The notes under the pieces are model-generated. The model saw nothing but the letters and a program-made list of their open reading frames with translations, was not told where the DNA came from and searched no databases. Below are positions 1 through 9,474 of a stretch of DNA of 64,000 nt, one piece after another (the stretch's first letter is position 1; the number at the start of each line of letters is the position of its first letter). A program made the translations under genes and the position numbers. Source of the DNA: Carya illinoinensis (lineage: Eukaryota; Streptophyta; Magnoliopsida; Fagales; Juglandaceae); assembly GCF_018687715.1 (NCBI RefSeq), contig NC_056766.1:44866933-44930932 (forward strand), written 5' to 3'.

Positions 1-296
1 ATGGTGGTAGAGTTCTACCTGTGATTCCTGCCTACAGTGCACTGGTAGACTGAAAGAGAGGTAAAAGGAACTGTAGGGATGGTGGTAAGCAGGGACGGTG
101 GTAGAGTCCCGCCTACGATGCATGCGATAGAGATGGTGGTAAGCAGGGATGGTGGTAGTCCTGTGATTCCCGCCTACAATGTGAGCTGTAGGGATGGTGG
201 TAGTCCAACCTGTGATTCCCACCTACAGTGCATGTGGTAGGGATAGTAGTAAGCAGGGATAGTGGTAGAGTCTAGCCTGCTATTCTCACCTACAAT
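1..296. repeat. Minisatellite inside solo LTR copy 0
   Basis: This is a tandem array of imperfect units of roughly 40-65 bp. They mix the submotifs GTAGGGATGGTGGTA, AAGCAGGGATGGTGG and GATTCCCGCCTACA. Related arrays sit at the same relative position in three other copies of the element (42808-43288, 53118-53505, 55985-56485). Unit order and number differ among copies. Confidence 0.85.
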
Positions 297-929
297 GTTA
301 ATTGGTTATTTTGGCCATTTTCTGAAAAAATTGCGGGGTTTGAATAAAGAGATTTATATGAACCATTTTCTGGAAAGATGGTCGATTTTGGTATTGGACC
401 GTTTTCTATGAAAATGGCGGAGGTTATTTTAATGAAGTTGGTTTCTGGGCCTAAATGAGATTTTTGGCTTGGGTTGGAAAATAATCATTTTTGGGAAAAT
501 GAGGGTTTGGGATTTTTATCCGTTGGGTTGTTTGATCTATTACTTACTTGCAGTACCGTTTCATGGTACCGTAGATTTTGATACAAATGAGAATGCAGAG
601 TTTGAGGATGCAGCTCCACTGGAGTAGTGATCGGGGATCACTTTCTCGTGGGTTGGGATTTATTTCCCACTTTTGGTTATTATATTTTGATTTATATATG
701 TTTTCATCAGATAACTGTAATATCTTTTAAAACACTTGTAATTAAGTGAATTTATATTTAACAATTTCGGTATTAGTTAATTGACTTTAACTTATCCGCT
801 GTATCTTTTGACTTACACATGTTGCATGTGCACACACTTCGCACTTGTCGTTGAGGTGCATGACCCGTGTTATCATCATCCTGACGTCACGATTCCAGCA
901 TTTCCTTATGTGGGAGTTAGGGAGTCACA
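1..929 (-). mobile_element. Solo-LTR-like element, copy 0 (cut by window edge)
   Basis: This is the 3' part of a 2.4-kb repeat that also occurs complete at 38694-41186, 41482-43909, 52445-54895 and 55360-57762. It reads in the same orientation as the 41482-43909 copy and ends in the same TCACA, followed by TGAGG. It is not an independent insertion: it is the duplicated counterpart of 41482-43909 and sits at the same point of the same Copia gag-pol sequence. The start lies off the left edge. TG/CA ends and 5-bp target duplications in the complete copies point to an LTR. The clade is unproven; a long chromovirus-type LTR is my guess. Confidence 0.75.
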
Positions 930-1834
930 TGAGGTGGTTGGTAACTACAGTGTTTGGGTACCAGGACTGGTCAGGACTAGAAGACGATGTGGTGTAGTTG
1001 GTAGAGAAAGATTGAGGAGGTTCACTTTGGATAGCATGATCAAATTAGTAGTAGCATTTGATAGCACTATGTCTGACTTTTCCACACACCTGGCAGGTGG
1101 GTTTCGAGTGAGGAAGTGGTGTATTTTAAATGGAAGAAGAAGGAGGGAAATTTGTGGGGAGGGGGGGGGGGGAAAGAATTTGTGCGACCCCTACTCCTTA
1201 GGGCTAATGGATCAATGCGAGCAGTAACTGAGGTGACAAATGCATCGTAGCCACTGCTCAGTCCTGTAAGCAAGTATGAGACGAATTCAGGAGGGGAGAG
1301 GGGGGTTCCGGCATCACTCATAGCATCGGAGAGGTGCTTGACATTCTAAAAATAGTTAGAGACAGAGGAGGAACTGTTTGACACAGTAGCAAGTTGGTAA
1401 CGAAGTTGCATGACACGAGCATGAGATTGAGAGGAGAAGAGTTTGTCGAGAGCAGCCCAAACTTACCTTGTCGTGGAATAGGCAACAACTTGAGTGATGA
1501 GATTATTAGATAAAAAGGAGATAATAGCACTGAGGATGATTTGGTCTGATTGAGTCCAATTAAAAAACTTAGGATTGGGTGTGGTTTGGTCAGATAGAAG
1601 AGGAGGAGGTGGGGAACTTGACCCATCGACAAAGTGAAACAACCATGGCCTTTCAGATATGGAATTATATGAGCTCGCCAGAGAAGGAAATTATCATTTG
1701 TGAGTTTGACAGAAACAAGATGATTGAGATGTGGAAGGAGGGGGGAAGAAGAAGAAGAGGATTTTGGGGCTGGGGTTATTTGCAGAGGAGGAGTAGGAGG
1801 ATCGTCGGCCATGGTAGATGTGTGTCTATAATGA

Positions 1835-1846
1835 CTCTGGATACCA
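1835..1846 (-). other. Copia primer-binding site
   Basis: The minus strand reads TGGTATCCAGAG directly inside the LTR end. Plant Copia elements normally use TGGTATCAGAG, complementary to the 3' end of initiator-Met tRNA. The extra C is present in both duplicated copies (see 44948-44959), so it predates the duplication. Confidence 0.7.
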
Positions 1847-2182
1847 TGCGGGAAACAGAGTTTTCAAATATTCCTCTCAATTGATTTGTATTGTTTGTAC
1901 AATGTCCTATTTATAGAGAGTGATGTGCCGAGATGATTCTGACATTTTTACAGACATGTGGTGGGCCAATGGCCTAGTGCCAGCTGTAAGATTTTGTTAC
2001 AACAGAAGGGAAAATTCCTCAGTACAAAAAAAAAAAAAATTACACAATATTATTAGATTACATCTAATTGTTTTCCAGAAGATTCTTTTTCCTGAGCTGG
2101 TTTTGGATCCTCATGTGCAACTGACTTGGAGTTGCTTGGTTTTATATTTGAGCAGGAAGATGATGTGGATTGACAGCTAACA
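1847..2182 (-). repeat. 5' LTR of the duplicated Copia-1
   Basis: A 336-bp sequence with TG...CA ends (minus strand starts TGTTAGCTGTC and ends TTTCCCGCA). It is followed at 1835-1846 by TGGTATCCAGAG, close to the usual plant initiator-Met tRNA primer-binding site TGGTATCAGAG with one extra base. It matches 44960-45291 along its length and, with deletions, 35531-35803. Confidence 0.85.
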
Positions 2183-2460
2183 CCTCGCTCCACTTTCGGC
2201 ATTAGCCTGCTTTATCTGTAAGATGTGTTCCACTTGATTTGAGCCACATACTTCTTAGACATTTGAGAAACCCTTTTGCACCGGCAGCATAAAATCCTTG
2301 TACATGCCATTAATATCATGAATCCAATCAAATAATAAAAAAATAAAAAATAAAAAACAAACTGGGGAATTTTATCAATGCAAAGACACTAACCTAGTGC
2401 CTAGTAAGCCTTCTCCGAATTGCCCTGGCCTTCTTGGGATATAGATTGAGAGGCAGGTAC
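2183..2460. other. 3' flank of TNL-A
   Basis: It begins with CCTCG, the Copia-1 target duplication, and then carries the TNL 3' flank shared with 45292-45578 and 15400-15600. On the minus strand a possible intron donor (CTAG|GTTAGT, around 2391-2398) lies downstream of the stop codon and recurs in TNL-D, so a 3'-UTR intron is possible. There is no separate gene. Confidence 0.5.
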
Positions 2461-5400
2461 TTATTCTCCTTTTAAACTTCCCTTAGAGCCTTCTTCTGCT
2501 TCTGCAAAATCACCGTCAACATCTGCGCAATTGACAACCACATTTGAATTGCTCAAGTTTTGAGAGCGCCTCTTGTAATGTGGACACCCGTTGAATTCCA
2601 AGTTGTGATCTTCATCAATATCTCGGCGTCTCTTACAAAGTTGGATACCATTCGATGAATCTATTGAGCACTCCCCAACTGTTAAACTCTCATTCTCTTC
2701 ATGCTTATAGATTATGTGAACTCCGCAACTTTTAAACATCACTGTAACTTCTTCATTGCTTTCAAATATAAACCTCAAATTGTCTCCTGTTGGGTACTGT
2801 AGCCATTGCTCAATACATTTTGGAAATGAATAATTTAGATATACATGATCCCCATCTCCTAATAATTCAAAATTTGCTTCTACGAGCATGTTATTGTCTA
2901 TAAAAACACGAATACTGGAGGGGGAGCCATCCGGGTTGGATCCAAGAACAACACAGAAAACAATTCCTATGATTTCATCCAAATAAAAGGGCCCACTAAT
3001 ATCCAATTCACACGAATCTCTATTTGAAGGCTCCTTAGTATGGCTAAACCAATCTGGAATCTTATTCCCTGGAAATATAATTCCACAGGAATGGTCCTGA
3101 ATATGTTCCTGTCAAACATGTATCGCATATTTTCACAAGGACAAGGCAATCCTTAAACACAAACACCTACAAAAACAAAGAGAGAAATAGAGACATACCT
3201 CAACAAATAAAGCATTTGGCACTTGACTCCCTATATTTGCAAGCAATTTATGGCAACCAGACAAATCAATCCATCTAAGCTCTCGCAAGCCACATGATGT
3301 ATAGAATTAAAATTTTTTTGATACTTCGGGGAATCTTTCCAAGGATAAACACTCACTAGCATATAGCTCTTGTATATTTGGTGGAAGATGCATAATTTCT
3401 TGAAGTTTCTCACAATGCCATAGTTTGAGAATCCTCAATTCAACAAAGATTTTGATGCACCAAGGAATGCTGACAATAACAATTCCAGATAGATCTAACT
3501 CTTGCAAAGTGGATGAGCAATAAAATGAGAACTCCTCAAGATACCAATAAAGCGACGACCGGAGTTGTGGTAGTAATTCAGCACTTGATTCTGGTTCAGG
3601 CCTCTTAATTGGTCTGAATATTGTTATGTGGCAATGTTTAAACCTAGTGACGTCCCCAAATGATAATTTTATTTCTTCTTTTAAAAGATTTGTATAATTA
3701 TGGAAAGAAAGACTCTTTCGATGTTGCGAGTGAGAATTGCTGATTGGGAGACGCATCAAGTCCTTGCAACCTTCTATAGATAAATGTTCAATCCCAGTGA
3801 AGCATCCTTTAATACAATCACTGCGACAAAGCACCTTTAGATTTTGCAACTGATGAATGCTACTAGGAAGACACATAAATTTTGTGCATTGGTCCAGAAG
3901 TAACTCTTTAAGCGCAGGAGTGAGGTACCCAATGGATGAAGGCAATTCTTTTATTGTAGTGCCCCATATTGAGATGAAACATAAATATTCCATTTTACAC
4001 TTGATTTCTGGAAAGTTTTGAAGTTTTGAGCAATTATGAAGTGTAAGGACTTCTAGAGATCTCAACTTGAGACGCCTTGGAAAACTCTTCAGGTTGGAGC
4101 ATTGATAAAGACACAAATGAACAAGCTTATCAAGGAATCCAACAGAATCATGAACTTCGACTAAATTTTCACAATCCCTAATATCCAATTGCTGTAAATT
4201 TGAGCAACTTGAAAGATTAGAGATTTTGGTTAAGAACTTGCACTCATAAAATTTCATTGTCGTCAAGTTCTGTTGAAAAACAACAAATATATATTAACCC
4301 TGAGGAAGTTCACATGATCACATGGGTTTAAAGAAAGGAAATATTGAAAGTAATAATTGTACCTTAAACTGGCCACTAATGTCCTTGATGCAGCCTCCAT
4401 ACAGTTGAAAATCAATGAGCTTCTCTCCATGGAAATTGGATGGCAAAGATTGCAAAGGACAGTTTGACCAATCAAGCACTCTCAATTCATTAGAAAGATA
4501 ATTAAGTGATCTTCCAGAAAAGTGTGCACCACGGCATATAAAAAATTTGAGTCTTTTCATCTTTCCAAACGATTTGGGACTCAAGCATATTATTTCATGA
4601 TCATTGCCCTCAGGCAGAACCACTTTTATTCCCTCAACATTGTTTGTTCCCTAATGAGACAATTCATAAGAGTGCAAGTAAAATCAGATCGTTAAAATAT
4701 TTGTTTATAAGCACTTATTAAAAGAGCTTTTAATCTAAGAACTTACTACATTTTCCTCGAGTACATAGCGAACATCTTCGTGAAACCATAATCTACTACG
4801 TGCGCCTGGTTCTTTGCGTGATTCATTTCGAACAATTTCTTTGCCCATATCTTGTAGCAAGTCATGCATCCACAATGTATTGTGAATAGTAATTGTAATA
4901 AGACACTTATCTATAAGCCTTTTGATACCATTGTCCGGAGAGAAACCACAACTATCTAATATTTTAACGACATAATCCATGTGTTGTCCCTTGAAAAAAA
5001 AAGGCAATATCGAGGAAAATCTCATTCTCATTATCATCCAATCCATCGTAACTTATACAGAGTACTTCTTGAATATTTTTGCTAGGAATTCTTTTATACT
5101 TATCCAATACACTTCTCCATTGATTTATACTTTGACCCCTTAGATCTGAGCCTAGCACTGTTAAAGCTAGTGGAAGGCGATCAGCATATAATATTACTTG
5201 CTTAGAGAGTTCCACATAGTCTTCAATAGGTTTGTCTTCCTCAAAAGCATGCCAACTAAAGAGCTCAAGAGCTTCATTATGGTCCAATCTCTTTACTTCA
5301 TATTTTGAATCAACCTTATGGTTATTTAATAAATTCTGATCTCTTGTAGTTATGATGATTCTACTTTCTAAACCAAACCAATCACGATCTCCAGCTAATG

Positions 5401-5911
5401 TTTCTAGCTGGACTAACTTATCCACATCATCAAGAATTAAGAGAACCCATCTAGAGCAAAGTTTTCGCTTTAACTCATAAACTCCTCTATTAACATTACC
5501 AACATCAAAACATTTAGGGCTTTTGGAATCTCATTAAGAAGTGTATTCTGCATTTGGACCATACCACCCACTTGGTTTGAAGTTTCTCTAACATTTTTCA
5601 AAAAACAATAAGCATCAAATTGTGAAAAAATTGAGTTATAGATCTTTTTGGCAATAGTTGTCTTACCAATTCCTCCAACTCCAAATATTCCTACCATGCG
5701 TATGTCATTCATCTCGATATTTAAAAGCAAATCAATATCTTGCACCTGAGACTCCATCCCAACTAGATATTTTGCGACGTTTAGATATGAATAATTTACT
5801 ATTCTAGAGACCTCTTGAACGATTTCTTGGATGAATTTCGATTCATTCCTACATACAAATAAATTAACGAGCTGGACTCTTCACATGAAAAACAAGCAAC
5901 ACAATCTGATA

Positions 5912-5939
5912 AGTTTTTTTTTTTTTTTTTTTTTTTTTT
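5912..5939. repeat. Poly-T tract in TNL-A intron 1
   Basis: A run of about 28 T, followed by CTCACAATC. At the matching place in TNL-D (around 49035) the run is essentially absent, so it arose or expanded after the duplication. Confidence 0.8.
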
Positions 5940-6117
5940 CTCACAATCAAAAGTAAAATAAAAATCAAGTGGTAAGTTGTAGGGTATAGAATCCCCCCTC
6001 CCCAAATTCCAATCAGCACAAGCGTTGACCACAAGTAATGCTCTCTTTTTTGTTAGATTCACATTTTCTACACATGATTGCATTTACATGCATTCTTAAA
6101 TTTGTTTTAGTTTTCAA

Positions 6118-6296
6118 GAGTACTTTTTTTTAAATGATATTTGTAGCCGTAGAGTTTGCAAGCGCCGTGCAATTTTTTTTGAAAAAAGTGAGTAAATATG
6201 AAATTTACATGAAACAAAATTAATTTTTTTGATAATAGACCTTACTTTTTTTCAAAAAGATTTCGCGACGCTTGTGCATTCAATAGCTATATTTAA
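6118..6296. mobile_element. MITE of the GAG...AATG family, TNL-A intron 1
   Basis: A foldback repeat of about 180 bp. The left arm reads TATTTGTAGCCGTAGAGT and runs through a T-rich stretch to GAAAAAAGTGAG. The right arm is a diverged inverse ending near GCATTCAATAGCT. It is related to the well-delimited copy at 14103-14279 and allelic in position to 49220-49399. Ends are approximate. Confidence 0.6.
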
Positions 6297-6326
6297 GTTA
6301 TATGGTGTAGAAAATAAATAATGTGT

Positions 6327-6388
<62 letters not shown>
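6327..6388. repeat. (TAA)n microsatellite in TNL-A intron 1
   Basis: About 20 uninterrupted AAT/TAA triplets. The matching site in TNL-D (49415-49460) is short and interrupted, so the array expanded on the A side. Confidence 0.9.
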
Positions 6389-6395
<7 letters not shown>

Positions 6396-6939
6396 CCAAT
6401 GAAAGGCACAAGAATGGTTAGAGTTACCCATTTTCCAACTCGTATCCAGCCAAATTGGCCACTTCTTGTAGGGCTGTCTTCTACCTATGCACCTTCTTCA
6501 TGTCTTCGTTGAATTTTCCTACACATACAACCAAAGCTTCTCCAAAACTACCTCTTTGATTTCGTACTTCCGATGGATTTACATGGTAAAATATAGGTAA
6601 AACTATTTGTTGCTTTGTTTCCTTGCAATTGAGAATGTTGAGCAATTCATCCAAGCACCAAGTAGATGATGCATAGTTTTCTGAGAGCACGATAATTGAA
6701 AGTCGGGAATTTTCAATGGCTTGGAAAAGTGTAGGTGAGATTTCATCACCTCTTCTAAGCTTGTCCTTGTCTATGTAGGTGTGGATGTCATTTTGAAGCA
6801 AAGTATGGTGGAGATGGGCAATAAAAGTATTGCGAGTATCTTCTCCTCTAAAACTCAAGAATACATCGTAAAACCACATAGAGCTAACAGTAGAAGAGGA
6901 GGAAGAAGAGAGTCCACGGAAGGACATGGAAGAAGTCAT

Positions 6940-7130
6940 TGTGTTTGCAATGCCCTGAGTTCTCCCTATCCTTGTCGCACATAAATATTGGACATGGGGC
7001 TCTCTTTTAAAAGACAAGTAGTAGCGTTCGTCATTAAAGAGTGGTGTACAAAAGTTAAATGTAGTCAATTTCGTGTACACTGAACTTTCGTTGAACTTAC
7101 CTTAATTACATGTCGCAGTTGTGTGTTAGG
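6940..7130 (-). promoter_or_regulatory. 5' flank of TNL-A (putative promoter)
   Basis: Sequence upstream of the TNL-A start, closely shared with 50011-50195 upstream of TNL-D. I see no distinctive element beyond AT-rich DNA. Assignment rests on position and conservation between duplicates. Confidence 0.35.
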
Positions 7131-7400
7131 TCTGATTTAATTTGAGGAGTGAAATTATATAATAATTTTGTAAATGATAGTAAGATAATTTGTAAATAGT
7201 AGTGAAATAATTTAAATTGATTATTTTTTAGATTTTGAGAAAGGAGAGATAAAAAGTTGAAAGAAAATATTATAAAGTTAAATATTGTAAGAATATAGTT
7301 TTATAATATTATTTTTATTTGAAGATTTAAAAAAGTTGGAATTATTTTTTATTTTATATTTAAAAGTTTGAAAAAGTTTAGAAAATTATAAGTCATGATC
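7130..7400. repeat. AT-rich dispersed repeat
   Basis: Contains phrases such as GTAAATAGTAGTGAAATA and AAAGTTGAAAGAAAATATTA, which recur in diverged form at 50450-50700. It has no coding potential and is probably a non-autonomous element or a relic of one. Confidence 0.55.
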
Positions 7401-7533
7401 AAAGATTCGTACGTTGAATTACTTCCGTGCTTCAACACGTTTTGGGATTTTTTATGTCCATACCGTTGAATTTCTGACATATCTTTGTTTCTTTAGCCCG
7501 TCTTTTGGGATATTTTTGACCATGTCTTTGCTA

Positions 7534-7557
7534 TGCATCCGCAACTGTGCGGATGCA
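7534..7557. other. Perfect 10-bp hairpin
   Basis: TGCATCCGCA and its exact reverse complement TGCGGATGCA are separated by ACTG. This could be the tip of a transposon end. No convincing partner end was found. Confidence 0.5.
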
Positions 7558-7589
7558 CACTGCACACACTTTGTATTTTTTATTTCTTT

Positions 7590-8016
7590 TAATTGTTAGA
7601 CTCCTCTCTCTCATCTACGTCTCTCTCATCAAGCTCTCACTCATTAGGTCTCTCTCTCCTCAAGTTTTTTCTCTCTCTTCGACCCCTCTCTCTCTCTCCT
7701 CAAAATCTCTCTCTCATCAAGTTTTTTCTCTCTCTTCGACCTCTCTCTCCTGAAGATCTCTCTCATCAGCTCTCTCTCTCATCAAACTTTCTCTCTCAGC
7801 AAATCCCCCTCTCTCTATGCGACCTCTTTCTCTCTCCTCAAGCTCTCTCTCTCATCAAGCTTTTTCTCTCTCCTCAAGCTCTCTCTCATCAGCTCTCTCT
7901 ATCAAACTTTCTCTCTCAGCAAATCCCTCTCTCTCTATGCGACCTCTCTCTCTCCTCAAGCTCTCTCTCTCTCATCAAGATTTTTCTCTCTCTTCGACCT
8001 CTCTCTCTCTCCTCAT
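7590..8016. repeat. CT-rich minisatellite with about 120-bp higher-order period
   Basis: Units such as CTCTCTCATCAAGCTTTTTC and CTCTCTCCTCAAG recur. A longer block containing CTCAGCAAATCCC then CTATGCGACCTCT appears at about 7795 and again at about 7915. The long reading frames here consist only of Ser, Leu and Pro and are a by-product of the repeat. Confidence 0.85.
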
Positions 8017-9200
8017 GGTTTGGAGATGATAAGCACGACGAGGACGAGCGGGAGAGGGGGAGAGTGCACTGAACGACGATCGGGAGAGAGGGGGATACAA
8101 TCAGTAGAGAGGAGGCGACGAGCTCGAGCCCTAATTCTGCATCTAAAAGTCAAATGTGAAAATCCAAAGGGAGGGAATCGAAAAGCTAAGGAGATTTTCG
8201 TCATTAAGCCACTGCCATGTATGGTGTGCATTGGCTGATCCCAAAAGGGGTTGCTACCAATAACATTTCATCTCTAAAACAAGTCCAACCTGAAGAAAAA
8301 AAAAAGAAAGAAAAAAAAAAAGAGGTGCTAAACGCACCGTTGAGTCCCTTCCATCTCTTCCCCACGTTTTCCTCTCCCCTATGCCGACGCCCACTGCTGG
8401 TCTCCCATTTTAGTTACTCTAGTGCTGTACTTCATTCTCTCCAACGTCCATAGGTTCTCTCTTTGCTCTCCTCCTTTCGTCTCTCTCTCGTCCCCCTTCC
8501 CTGTGATTTTTGGGTCTGCCGTCTCCTGCTCCTTGGGTTCGTTTCGCCTACAAATTTCCTCGCCGGATTTTTGAGCATCTCAATCTCTCTTATCTCCCCT
8601 CCTGCCCTCCAGCATTTCAGTTTCTCTCTCTAAATTTTCAGATCTCTCACTCTCTATCTCTCTCACTGTCGTTCTCTGTTTTCAATCGGTTCTATTGTTT
8701 TTTTTTGCATGAGCCATAGCAAGTCCCTAGGCTTTTTTCGCTCATCTCCATTCGGTTCCAGCCTCCGTACACCGCAGCGCGCTGCCACACCAGTAAGCAT
8801 CTCTCTGTCTCCCTCTCTCTCACGATGTTTAAGCCTTGGCCCAAGATTTACGTGTTCTTCATGATCTACTCAGTACGTTGAGGCACCCTGTGTGTGGGTT
8901 TTGCTGCTGGAGCCTCCATCTCTGTTCTGCACTGCTGCTGTTATAATGCCGGTGAGCCCCTTCATCTCGATCTCACAGTAGCACTTACCTTTTTAGATTT
9001 AAGCTGTGACTAACTTAGGCCACCGGAGTCGACATACATCCCCGCCGCCGAGGTATGTACCTCGTTTGATAGCATTCATTCCGTCGTGTATCACCCACTG
9101 TTCAAATTCGGTTTTAACATCAATGTTTATACAACCCAACCAGCCGCACGTCAAACCCCAAAGCAACCACACATCAACCCAAACAGCCAGACACATTAAC
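8017..9200. other. Uncharacterised, partly CT-rich stretch
   Basis: No supported gene. From about 8340 to 8720 it is pyrimidine-rich like a plant 5' UTR, followed by several donor-like GT sites (for example CCAGTAAGC at about 8790 and CCGGTGAGC at about 8950). Short frames lack recognisable domains. It could be a captured promoter and leader, or DNA flanking the 5' end of LINE-A. Confidence 0.3.
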
Positions 9201-9207
9201 TATCAGG

Positions 9208-9474
9208 ATTGAAAGGGACTCGGATTGGACAGGTGCTAGACTGGATGAGATTCATAAGGGGGGCAGATGGAAGAGGAAAGCAAGGGGAGATCCCACTCCT
9301 TTTATTTTACAGGATGTCACCAACATAAAAATCCAAGGGGGCCCTAAGAAGAGAAGACTAAAGGGAGACAAAGAGGTATCCCCTCAACAGAAAAAAGTAA
9401 AGAATGATACCCAAGTTCTCGAATCCAAAAACCTGATGGCAGTGGCTGGTCCCCAGCACTGCCCTCCCCAATGA
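9208..9474 (+). pseudogene. LINE-A ORF1 C-terminal remnant
   Basis: An open frame rich in Lys, Arg and Gln that ends in TGA at 9472-9474. It has no N-terminal DUF4283-like domain and no zinc knuckle, so only the tail of the RNA-binding ORF1 protein is present. Its stop overlaps the ORF2 start as ATGA (ATG 9471-9473), the same arrangement as in LINE-B. Confidence 0.6.

Larger units (their letters stand above)
930..2182 (-). mobile_element. Ty1/copia 5' half (duplicate of Copia-1)
   Basis: On the minus strand this reads 5' LTR (1847-2182), primer-binding site, then gag from a start near 1812 down to a zinc knuckle (CQVC...RHSAIKC, around 1045-1090). The solo LTR (1-929) interrupts it where the protease should begin. 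The gag N-terminus has the plant Copia pattern LVSVKLTNDNFLLWRAHI. Frames are broken, with overlapping partial ORFs at 1318-1812 and 1067-1321 and a stop just after the knuckle. The segment is nearly collinear with 43910-45291, so it came by segmental duplication and not by a separate insertion. It cannot be autonomous. Confidence 0.85.
2461..6939 (-). pseudogene. TNL-A: TIR-NB-ARC-LRR immune receptor pseudogene
   Basis: Proteins of this family are intracellular receptors that sense pathogen effectors; their TIR domain makes NAD-derived signals. Exons by splice sites: TIR 6428-6939, NB-ARC 4747-5848, LRR onset 4363-4650, LRR 3199-4269, C-JID-like 2461-3108. The lengths sum to 1,207 codons including the stop, so this was a complete 1,206-residue gene. 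Visible motifs: YDVFLSFRGEDTRNTF (TIR), GVGGIGKTT (P-loop), LLILDDVD, IIITTRD, MHDLLQDMG. Lesions: TGG to TAG at the end of the TIR (about 6481), a 1-bp loss near 5510, a 1-bp gain in an A run near 4991, GLPL changed to RLPL, and CAA to TAA at 3307-3309. The C-terminus, unlike those of B and D, is uninterrupted. A start at 6939 (MTSSMSF) fits the conserved leader of TNL-D. Confidence 0.9.

Noticed and set aside
781..1227. 148-residue plus-strand reading frame (also 43761-44087)
   Set aside because: It runs across the end of the solo LTR and antisense to Copia gag; no domain is recognised.
6321..6512. Poly-Asn protein
   Set aside because: It is a translation of the (TAA)n tract in TNL-A intron 1 and antisense to the TIR exon.
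2461..6939. TNL-A as a functional receptor
   Set aside because: Two stops and two frameshifts are visible by comparison with TNL-D.
7593..8072. 159-residue Ser/Leu-rich frame
   Set aside because: It is only the translation of a CT-rich minisatellite.
8017..9200. A gene with CT-rich 5' UTR and introns
   Set aside because: Donor-like sites exist, but no coding exon with a recognisable domain or an acceptor leading to one could be supported.
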